From: Methanolobus sp. UBA474
GTDB lineage: Archaea; Halobacteriota; Methanosarcinia; Methanosarcinales; Methanosarcinaceae
Length of the DNA stretch: 6,748 nucleotides
Reading direction: 5' to 3'
Assembly (NCBI GenBank): GCA_002501695.1
Contig: DANZ01000043.1
Coordinates: 1 to 6,748, forward strand
Below, one piece after another: positions 1 to 4,926 of this stretch. The notes beneath the pieces are model-generated. The model did not search any database and had not been told where the DNA came from. It saw only the letters and a list, made by a program, of their open reading frames with translations. Position 1 is the first letter of the stretch. Each line of letters starts with the position of its first letter. The translations under genes were made by a program, and so were the position numbers.

Positions 1-123
1 CCGCTAAATAGCAAAAGAGACTCTGATAACATTTATGTTTTATGTTCCATTCCGGATGCACCTCAACCGGAAGGATCTCTTTGTAACCAAAAGGATCTGG
101 CTTCATTTATACTACCCCTCTAA
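1..123 (+). pseudogene. 3' remnant of a FilR1-type regulator paralog, probably frameshifted
   Basis: Frame 1 is open from the window edge to a TAA at 121-123 (40 codons). The first 20 residues align without gaps to the C-terminal part of the intact regulator downstream (from base 1256), with 10 of 20 identical, including LNS, D, Y, LCS, P and A. Further on, AAGGATCTCTTTG (71-83) matches AAAGATCTCTTTG (1328-1340) at 12 of 13 bases. In the intact gene these bases encode the KDLF segment; here they lie one frame away. The segment between the shared TGTTCC and this block is 2 bases shorter (22 versus 24), which accounts for the shift. I read this as a tandem paralog whose C-terminus is frameshifted, so either decaying or ending in an altered tail. 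Only the tail is visible, so the upstream gene could be intact and functional. Homology is seen directly; pseudogene status is inference. Confidence 0.6.
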
Positions 124-337
124 ATTTTATTTATCCCAAGCCATTCTCATTTTTTCAAAAAAGGAATCCTGAGAGTGATGATCCCGGAGTTTTACATATG
201 GGATCGCTTATAAGGATAGGGTGGCTTGAACTCATCACAAGTACATATCGAAAGATAAAGTTTCTATTGACATCCTCTCGAAAGCACACATGACCCAGCC
301 TATCATCTTACTTCATAAAGGGAATGTTGTTATTAAC

Positions 338-389
338 TGAGGTGTGTTGTTGGGAGTGGGGGGTTGTGAATAAAAGAGAACACACCTCA
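338..389. repeat. 11-bp perfect inverted repeat with G-rich 30-base loop
   Basis: TGAGGTGTGTT at 338-348 is the exact reverse complement of AACACACCTCA at 379-389. The 30-base loop (349-378) contains a G-rich run, GGGAGTGGGGGG. The pairing does not extend further on either side. The element lies about 210 bases downstream of the paralog remnant and 185 bases upstream of the intact regulator. It could be a transcript-end hairpin, a structured leader or small RNA, or a two-site operator. The sequence alone does not decide between these. Confidence 0.6.
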
Positions 390-514
390 TATAATCCCAT
401 GTTAACGCCGTTACCTGGTATATGACTTAGCGCTATAAATATTTTGTAGATCCCTATAAAACGTAATTTAAGTGTACGTGTGCAAGCACAACTATATTAA
501 CATTTGCTGGTTTA

Positions 515-566
515 CTTTAAATATCACAACATTCATACTCGATTTAAGGAGTATTCAGGAAGAGGG
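515..566 (+). promoter_or_regulatory. Probable core promoter and ribosome binding site of the FilR1-type gene
   Basis: CTTTAAATAT at 515-524 fits an archaeal TATA box. With the usual 25-base spacing, transcription would start near 545, giving a leader of about 30 bases. The leader carries AGGAAGAGGG (557-566), a purine-rich ribosome binding site ending 8 bases before the ATG at 575. Two other TATA-like boxes at 433-441 and 454-461 are alternatives that would give leaders over 90 bases long. Confidence 0.45.
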
Positions 567-574
567 CATATTGC

Positions 575-1381
575 ATGAAGAAACCGTTACTTGAAGTGAT
601 GTTTGCATCTGAGAAGAGGAAAAATGTGCTTTTACACTTGCAAGACGGGCCAAGGAAAATGGAGTATCTCCTCAGATCACTTGAAACGACAAGAACGGCT
701 TTACTTCCTCAGATGAGGATACTGGAAGAACACTATCTTGTTACACATGACAAAGATATTTATGAATTAACAACTGTTGGAAGCCTGATAACTGACGAAA
801 TGATTCCCCTTTTAGATATAATAGATGTTCTTGATGTTGATGTTGACTACTGGGGAACCCATAAACTTGACTTTGTCCCTCCTTTTCTGATGGAAAGGAT
901 AGGTACACTTGAAAAATGTACTGTGATCAAACCCAGGCTGCCTGAAATGTACACTCTGCCCCCACAGATCTATGGGGCCTATAGCCAGTTTCAGGATACT
1001 CCCGACACATCTGGATCATTCACAGGAGTTAGTACCTTTTTTTATCCTAACTCTTATGAAGTGTTTTCAAGCATGCTTCAGAGTCACGTAAAAGTAAATA
1101 TAATAATCACTCAAGAACTCTTTGAAAAAATAAGATCTCCTGAGCATGCTAAAATTGAAGAGCTTCTTAAGAATAAGTTATACGACTTATACGTCTACCC
1201 TAAGGAATTAGGCTTTATATCATTTGCATATGATGACCACCACTTACTTATGCGCCTGCTAAATAGCAACGGGAGCTATGACACCAATTACATTCTATGT
1301 TCCAGTCCAAGTGCACTCAATTGGGGGAAAGATCTCTTTGAATATTATTTAAAAGATTCTACGCAAATAACTGAACTCTAA
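575..1381 (+). CDS. FilR1-type (DUF1724) winged-helix transcriptional regulator
   Basis: This 268-residue protein has a two-part architecture. Residues about 5-80 form an ArsR-like winged helix: a helix at ASEKRKNVLLHL, a recognition helix in TTRTALLPQMRILEE, and a wing at THDKDIYELTTVG. Residues about 95-265 form the FilR1 middle/C-terminal domain found in methanogen regulators, with a conserved-looking ILCSSPSALNWGKDLFEYY end. Length is normal for the family. Known relatives in Methanosarcina include the Msr proteins that control methyltransferase isozyme genes, and the FilR proteins of Methanosaeta (Methanothrix); the target of this one cannot be told from the window. It stands alone on its strand between two long spacers, and a partial paralog lies just upstream, consistent with tandem duplication. 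Its composition is clearly more AT-rich than the genes to its right. The ATG at 575 is supported by AGGAAGAGGG upstream and a TAA in frame at 545-547. Confidence 0.85.
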   Translation: MKKPLLEVMFASEKRKNVLLHLQDGPRKMEYLLRSLETTRTALLPQMRILEEHYLVTHDKDIYELTTVGSLITDEMIPLLDIIDVLDVDVDYWGTHKLDFVPPFLMERIGTLEKCTVIKPRLPEMYTLPPQIYGAYSQFQDTPDTSGSFTGVSTFFYPNSYEVFSSMLQSHVKVNIIITQELFEKIRSPEHAKIEELLKNKLYDLYVYPKELGFISFAYDDHHLLMRLLNSNGSYDTNYILCSSPSALNWGKDLFEYYLKDSTQITEL

Positions 1382-1462
1382 TCAAAATATTCCCAGCTGG
1401 AAAATAATTTCGATTACGAGACTGTTTTATACCAGGAAACTCATTTCCTACCTAGTGAGAAT

Positions 1463-1510
1463 GCAGGGCGAGGTACCTTAAAACACCACGCTTCAAGGTA
1501 CCCTCCTTGC
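1463..1510. terminator. Stem-loop downstream of the FilR1-type gene
   Basis: GGTACCTT (1472-1479) and AAGGTACC (1495-1502) form a perfect 8-bp stem around a 15-base loop. Pairing continues outward imperfectly, with GCA at 1463-1465 facing TGC at 1508-1510 and G-rich against C/T-rich strands between. It lies about 80 bases past the regulator stop. There is no immediate T-tract, so it is not a classical intrinsic terminator. It may mark or protect the transcript end, and the outer arms could also be an operator. Confidence 0.4.
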
Positions 1511-1726
1511 AGATCCGGAATATTCCCCAATATCTCCCGATCACTCCATTCCCGTTTGCGGCTCATTCCCCACTACCCGCAATACCTGATAAGCCATTTT
1601 TTTATTTAACCTAAACTCTGTTTAATATCCGGGCTGATATTATTTTTGTAAGGAAACCCTTTTTCCATTAAAGCCTTAAATATGCAGGCGGGATCATATT
1701 CATTTTATGTGTTATTTTCTAATGCC

Positions 1727-1766
1727 TTTATAATTTCAAATCTCTTTTGTATCAGCTATAACTGAT
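1727..1766 (+). promoter_or_regulatory. Probable promoter of the lipoprotein gene with dyad at the start site
   Basis: TTTATAAT at 1727-1734 is a plausible archaeal TATA box, which puts the expected transcription start near 1755-1760. Exactly there lies ATCAGCTATAACTGAT (1751-1766), a 16-bp near-palindrome with 14 of 16 positions symmetric. A dyad over the initiation site is where archaeal repressors often bind. The regulator is unknown and the promoter is inferred from sequence alone. Confidence 0.4.
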
Positions 1767-1848
1767 CCAAAGGCGAGACATGCGGGCAGAGAACATTAAA
1801 ATAATCGAAGAACAGAGTATCTTGGGTTTACTAGTAGGTGAGGTTGCT

Positions 1849-2910
1849 ATGAACAGGACAGTGCTTGTATTACTTTTGATGTTGACGCTTCTCAGTGCAG
1901 GTTGTGCTGAGAGGGACAGCGGAGTACAAAATATATCTGATGATGCGGTTATCGTGCACCTGACATACGGCGCTTTCACTCTTCCTGAAATGAATATCCA
2001 GGAGCTCATTGTCAATGAGACCTCTGTCAATCTGAGCTATTATGGCGGTGACCGGGAACTTACCAGCAGGTATATCCGGCCTCTGAACGAAAGCGCACGC
2101 AATGACCTCCTGAGGCTTTTCAGGGACAACCGGTTCCTGGAGATGGAGGATACCTACGAGCCGCAGGAGGGCCAGCCGGTTGTCACGGATGTAGGTGTGG
2201 TGGAAATAAGCCTGATACAGGACGGTCTCAACAAGACTGTCAAGGTGGACCCTTATTATGAGGATTACATGCCCCGGGACCTTCGGGAGATAGACCGGGC
2301 GCTGGTCGATCTCAGGATGTATGCTATGTCCACTCCTCCTGAGGAGGCGCGTACCATGGCCGAGGAATGGATGATCAGCGCGCCAACCTATGCCTATGAC
2401 GGCTCCAACCTTACCCTTGATGATCACGTGGTACTGGACTCCTTCCCGCAGCAGCATGAAATTACCTATGAGTTCGTAAGCAGCCATGCAGGTTATGGCA
2501 ACAGGTCCGATGAAACGGCTGCTGAGGTGATCACCCCTCATATGGTAGTTGTAACGGTGGCTAACGGGGAAATCACATCCGCTATCATTGACGGCGTATG
2601 GGATGAGATGTACCAGAGACTGTTATCAGACATGATCATAATGGAGTCTTCAATGCCATGTGATGAGGTTCCGTGGATGCAGTGGTATGAAAGCGGTGAC
2701 ATTCAGTTCCCTGCTGAACCAGACGAAGAGGAAATAGCCATAGCATACTTCAGTGAGGTACATGCTGTAGAGATCGTAGGACTTGAGGGTATTTCCCAGC
2801 GTAGCGGTACATGCAGTTACAGTTTGCAGGTAAGGCAGAGAGACATAAGGACGATGGAAGACCTCGGCTGGGTTGAGACCCGGCCATCCACATTCTATAT
2901 GCTGACGTGA
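1849..2910 (+). CDS. Secreted, probably N-glycosylated lipoprotein of unknown function
   Basis: Translation from the ATG at 1849 gives 353 residues starting MNRTVLVLLLMLTLLSAGC, a classic lipoprotein signal with lipobox LSAGC and lipidatable Cys19. GGTGAGG (1838-1844 region) is a well-spaced ribosome binding site. An in-frame ATG at 1780 would add 23 residues before the signal peptide and spoil it. The mature part carries seven N-x-S/T sequons (N28, N56, N61, N80, N128, N187, N218), fitting an extracytoplasmic archaeal glycoprotein. Residues about 35-155 resemble DUF6438-like domains in layout (resemblance from memory, not tested). Residues about 163-258 form a second module with TYAYDGSNL, HAGYGNRS and ITPHMVVVTVANGEI...IIDGVWDEM. 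The C-terminal region (about 265-353) has two cysteines (271, 322) that could form a disulfide. The EamA gene follows after 63 bases. No catalytic motif is recognised. Confidence 0.8.
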   Translation: MNRTVLVLLLMLTLLSAGCAERDSGVQNISDDAVIVHLTYGAFTLPEMNIQELIVNETSVNLSYYGGDRELTSRYIRPLNESARNDLLRLFRDNRFLEMEDTYEPQEGQPVVTDVGVVEISLIQDGLNKTVKVDPYYEDYMPRDLREIDRALVDLRMYAMSTPPEEARTMAEEWMISAPTYAYDGSNLTLDDHVVLDSFPQQHEITYEFVSSHAGYGNRSDETAAEVITPHMVVVTVANGEITSAIIDGVWDEMYQRLLSDMIIMESSMPCDEVPWMQWYESGDIQFPAEPDEEEIAIAYFSEVHAVEIVGLEGISQRSGTCSYSLQVRQRDIRTMEDLGWVETRPSTFYMLT

Positions 2911-2942
2911 TCGGCAGTTTGTCCTAAGATCCCGGTCCAAAC

Positions 2943-2976
2943 ATATTTAACCAAATCCGCCTTTGTGCGCCACATG
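2943..2976 (+). promoter_or_regulatory. TATA box placed for a leaderless EamA transcript
   Basis: TATTTAA (2944-2950) lies 24-30 bases before the ATG at 2974. With normal archaeal spacing, transcription would begin at or within a few bases of that start codon. No Shine-Dalgarno-like purine run is present in the bases just before it (CCGCCTTTGTGCGCCAC). Leaderless translation is inferred. The alternative is readthrough from the lipoprotein gene, whose stop is 63 bases upstream. Confidence 0.4.
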
Positions 2977-3885
2977 AGCACGGCACCCAAAAAAGCGTAT
3001 ATGGAGCTGATCGCAGGCTCGGTCATATTCGGGATGCTGGGACTATTCGTGGACCGGCTCGAAGCTGTTCCTACTCTTTCGCTCATTTTCTACAAGCAAT
3101 TCTTTGGTGTGCTCACCCTCCTGATATTCATCATCGCTGCAGGCAAGCTCTCTCTGATAATGCCGCGCAGGAACAGGAAATACCTGATCCTGCTGGGGTT
3201 CATTAATACGGCAACCCTGCTCACCTACTTTATATGCATCAGGTACACCAGTTTCTCGGTTGCCATACTCCTGCTCTATACGGCTCCGATGTACGTAACC
3301 CTGCTATCCCCGCTGACCCTGAAAGAGCCCATAACGCGCAAAGGGCTGGCGGCATTGGCATTGTCTCTCACGGGGCTCCTTTTCATTGTGGACCTGCGGG
3401 CTGTAGCAGATGGTTTCAGCAACGGGGGAGAGTATCTCCTAGGAATAATGGCGGGCGTTCTCTCGGGATTGGTTTTCGGTATTGAGATAATAGTCATCCG
3501 CTACCTGAAGGACGATTACAGTAGCGTGGCTCAGCTGTTCTGGTACACTCTCATTGGCGTGGTGCTGCTCTTTCCCTTCGGGGCAAAGGTTTCCCAGCCC
3601 ATACTGCTTGATAACATTGGCATGCTCGTGTTCTTTGGCGCCATCAATACGGCGCTTGCGGCATTGCTCTACGTAAGCGGTATCTCCCAGATCAAAGCCC
3701 AGACAGGCAGTATCCTTGCACTGATCGAGCCTGCCAGCGGCATCATATTCGACTATACTATCCTGCACACCCCTCTTTACCTGAGCACGATAATAGGCTG
3801 TATTTTCATCCTGCTCGGCGCGGCTGTTGCAGTCCTGGAAAAAAGCCCCGGAAAGTTCGGGAAGTATTTCAGGCTGCAGGTATAG
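2974..3885 (+). CDS. EamA/DMT superfamily membrane transporter
   Basis: The 303-residue protein is almost entirely hydrophobic, with about ten membrane segments starting near residues 10, 36, 68, 93, 123, 152, 185, 213, 243 and 267. This is the two-times-five EamA arrangement of the drug/metabolite transporter superfamily. The first repeat ends in the typical LTLKEPITRKGLAALALSLTG, and the second in ALIEPASGIIFDYTILH followed by a glycine-rich last helix (IIGCIFILLGAAVAVL). In the second repeat the usual Glu after the EP helix is absent (ILHTPL). Members export amino acids, nucleosides, sugars or other metabolites; the substrate here cannot be read. I chose the ATG at 2974; a GTG at 2965 would add three residues (MRH). 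The short gap to the lipoprotein gene allows co-transcription, but a TATA box in that gap suggests its own start. Confidence 0.88.
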   Translation: MSTAPKKAYMELIAGSVIFGMLGLFVDRLEAVPTLSLIFYKQFFGVLTLLIFIIAAGKLSLIMPRRNRKYLILLGFINTATLLTYFICIRYTSFSVAILLLYTAPMYVTLLSPLTLKEPITRKGLAALALSLTGLLFIVDLRAVADGFSNGGEYLLGIMAGVLSGLVFGIEIIVIRYLKDDYSSVAQLFWYTLIGVVLLFPFGAKVSQPILLDNIGMLVFFGAINTALAALLYVSGISQIKAQTGSILALIEPASGIIFDYTILHTPLYLSTIIGCIFILLGAAVAVLEKSPGKFGKYFRLQV

Positions 3886-3924
3886 AAAGGACTGCGAACC
3901 TGTTCATCCTCACAGAGAATCAGG

Positions 3925-3961
3925 TTTAAATAGAAAGTACTTCAACTTATTTTGAAGTGCT
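3925..3961 (+). promoter_or_regulatory. TATA box with overlapping 10-bp inverted repeat
   Basis: TTTAAATA (3925-3932) is a strong archaeal TATA box. Right after it, AGTACTTCAA (3936-3945) and TTGAAGTGCT (3952-3961) form a 10-bp inverted repeat with one T-G wobble and a 6-base centre, CTTATT. The expected start site (about 3954) falls inside the dyad, which suits a repressor operator. The same element could instead fold as a transcript-end hairpin for the EamA gene, whose stop is 50 bases upstream. Both readings are inference; the repeat and the TATA box are directly visible. Confidence 0.5.
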
Positions 3962-3974
3962 AACTTCTGCTGTG

Positions 3975-4018
3975 CCATTTAAGTGTCAGTTAAATATCAA
4001 TTGAGTATCAGTTAAATA
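3975..4018. repeat. Tandem 11-bp direct repeats in the AhpD-like gene promoter
   Basis: Three contiguous 11-bp units, TCAGTTAAATA (3986-3996), TCAATTGAGTA (3997-4007) and TCAGTTAAATA (4008-4018), lie head to tail. The outer two are identical and the middle one differs at 3 positions. A weaker fourth unit, CCATTTAAGTG (3975-3985, 7 of 11 matches), precedes them. An 11-bp period puts each unit on about the same face of the helix, as expected for cooperative regulator binding. The TTAAATA in each outer unit is also TATA-like; the one ending at 4018 could direct a start near 4040 and a short leader to the ATG at 4069. Confidence 0.6.
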
Positions 4019-4068
4019 GCACTGCAGTGTTAACGGTGTTAAAATATATCGTAGCGGAGGCATCAGAA

Positions 4069-4404
4069 ATGAGAATGCTTGAAGAGTTCTTCCCGGAATT
4101 TACCGAAAAGCTTGATGAGATCGATAAGCTCTATGCAGAGAAAAGGCCTGTTGATGAGAAGACATACCAATTCCTGTGTTTTGCACTTTCGATCAAGGCA
4201 AGGTCAAAACCATGCGTCCTGAAACATTTTAAAGGAGCACTGGAAGCCGGTGCTACAGTCAAGGAACTCAGCTACATCCTTGCACTGACCATGAGGGAGG
4301 CAGCAGGAGCGGATGATTGCTGGACCCATGACGTGATAGGGGAATGGAAAGAGATACTCAAGGGAAATGTTTCCTGCTGCTGTGCGGGTGACGAGGAAAA
4401 ATAG
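4069..4404 (+). CDS. Carboxymuconolactone decarboxylase/AhpD-like protein with SxxC and a CCC tail
   Basis: The product is 111 residues, the usual size of a single CMD/AhpD helical domain. The family core is seen at residues 39-63 (ALSIKARSKPCVLKH followed by FKGALEAGAT), where typical members have CxxCxxxH. Here the first cysteine is Ser46, while Cys49 and His53 are kept, so the normal redox disulfide cannot form between those two positions. Other cysteines are C37, C84 (DDCW) and a run C103-C105 in GNVSCCCAGDEEK near the C-terminus. CMD-fold proteins act as peroxidase partners or thiol-disulfide enzymes; a one-cysteine or metal/arsenical-binding role is possible but unproven. The ATG at 4069 is chosen because GCGGAGG (4054-4060) lies 8 bases upstream; the GTG at 4027 lacks such a site. 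An elaborate promoter precedes it, and a five-cysteine protein follows after 129 bases. Confidence 0.8.
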   Translation: MRMLEEFFPEFTEKLDEIDKLYAEKRPVDEKTYQFLCFALSIKARSKPCVLKHFKGALEAGATVKELSYILALTMREAAGADDCWTHDVIGEWKEILKGNVSCCCAGDEEK

Positions 4405-4533
4405 GGCCAGATAAGCTAGAGCATCTGCTGGTCGGGGGCTCTGCTCAAATGCACACAGAGGCAATCTTTGAACAAATAGAATACCTTCACATCTGTAATC
4501 AATTCTGGTGGCAATAAACGAGAGGATCCATAC

Positions 4534-4857
4534 ATGCCAACAACAGTTACCGTAAACTCATCTATCTGCGGCTTCACCCACAGGATAACAGGAAAGCTCG
4601 AAGGCAAGAACATAACCATCGATATAGAATCCCCCTGCGGCAAGATAAAAAAAATGTCCCACATGGAGATACCCATGATCGAAACAATGGACATAAAGGA
4701 TAATTATGTTATGAACAGGGCAAAGGAAGTCCAGTGCACTCCCATATGTCTTGTGCCCTCCGGCGTACTGCATGTATGCAGGATGGAAACCGGAATGCTG
4801 TCAAAATCCCTGTCCAGAAAGAACGAAAAGGTCAGTATAGAGTTCAGTGAGGTCTGA
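4534..4857 (+). CDS. Small cysteine-containing protein of unknown function, methanogen type
   Basis: This 107-residue soluble protein is translated from an ATG preceded by AGAGGA (4521-4526, 7 bases away). Five cysteines are seen: C12 (ICGFTH), C35 (SPCGKIKKM), C68 and C72 (CTPIC) and C82 (HVC). The C-x3-C-x9-C cluster plus SPCGKI looks like a metal or iron-sulfur site, though no named cluster motif fits. Other striking blocks are EIPMIETMDIKDNYVM and LVPSGVLHVCRMETGMLSKS. It looks like a conserved methanogen family of unknown function; I cannot give a family number with certainty. It has no signal peptide or membrane segment. It sits downstream of the AhpD-like gene on the same strand, so a shared redox or metal role is a reasonable guess. 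A second promoter in the 129-base gap is not obvious. Confidence 0.7.
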   Translation: MPTTVTVNSSICGFTHRITGKLEGKNITIDIESPCGKIKKMSHMEIPMIETMDIKDNYVMNRAKEVQCTPICLVPSGVLHVCRMETGMLSKSLSRKNEKVSIEFSEV

Positions 4858-4879
4858 GGCCTGAGAATAAGTGCAGGGC

Positions 4880-4926
4880 TGGCAGAGCATTCTGATACAG
4901 GATGCCACGTGGTATCTACTCTGCCA
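4880..4926. terminator. Two-tier stem-loop between convergent genes
   Basis: TGGCAGAG (4880-4887) is the exact reverse complement of CTCTGCCA (4919-4926). Inside it, GATAC (4894-4898) pairs with GTATC (4912-4916), leaving a 13-base loop and an asymmetric internal loop (6 and 2 bases). The structure fills most of the 69-base gap between the plus-strand stop at 4857 and the minus-strand stop at 4927, touching the latter. Being symmetric, it could end or stabilise transcripts from both directions. There is no U-tract, so mRNA 3'-end stabilisation is as likely as termination. Confidence 0.55.

Larger units (their letters stand above)
124..574. other. AT-rich intergenic region upstream of the FilR1-type regulator
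   Basis: About 450 bases with no convincing gene on either strand. Contents, left to right: a 6-bp inverted repeat GATCCC/GGGATC (180-185 and 200-205, 14-base loop); an 11-bp perfect inverted repeat (338-389, listed separately); and three archaeal TATA-like boxes, CTATAAATA at 433-441, CTATAAAA at 454-461 and CTTTAAATAT at 515-524. A long leader is possible if one of the two upstream boxes is used. The longest ATG reading frame noticed (198-293, 31 codons) has no recognisable product and no strong ribosome binding site. Confidence 0.6.
1382..1848. other. Long non-coding spacer between regulator and lipoprotein genes
   Basis: About 470 bases without a convincing gene. After the regulator stop there is a small perfect hairpin, AGGAAA/TTTCCT (1434-1439 and 1444-1449, 4-base loop), then the larger hairpin at 1463-1510 and a 10-bp palindrome GGAATATTCC (1517-1526). 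T-rich tracts at about 1593-1606 and 1644-1650 could serve as archaeal termination signals. The promoter of the next gene probably lies at 1727-1766. A 23-codon in-frame extension of the lipoprotein gene starts at 1780 but is not favoured as its start. Confidence 0.55.

Noticed and set aside
198..293. 31-codon reading frame in the first spacer
   Set aside because: There is no strong ribosome binding site and no recognisable product, and the length is expected by chance.
1780..1848. Upstream in-frame ATG extending the lipoprotein by 23 residues
   Set aside because: It would place a charged, non-signal stretch before the signal peptide. The ATG at 1849 has GGTGAGG at good spacing and gives a textbook lipoprotein leader.
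1870..2541. 223-codon open frame on the minus strand
   Set aside because: It lies fully inside the lipoprotein gene, whose lipobox, sequons and ribosome binding site make the plus strand the coding strand. The minus translation shows no recognisable domain.
3975..4018. Tandem repeats as a CRISPR array or integration site
   Set aside because: The units are only 11 bp and contiguous without spacers, and no cas, integrase or tRNA sequence is nearby.
4027..4068. GTG start adding 14 residues to the AhpD-like protein
   Set aside because: The ATG at 4069 has GCGGAGG 8 bases upstream. The extension would use that ribosome binding site as coding sequence and has no site of its own.
4416..4446. Weak hairpins (AGAGC/GCTCT or GAGCA/TGCTC) after the AhpD-like gene
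   Set aside because: They are only 5-bp stems with competing alternatives and no T-tract, so a terminator is not supported.
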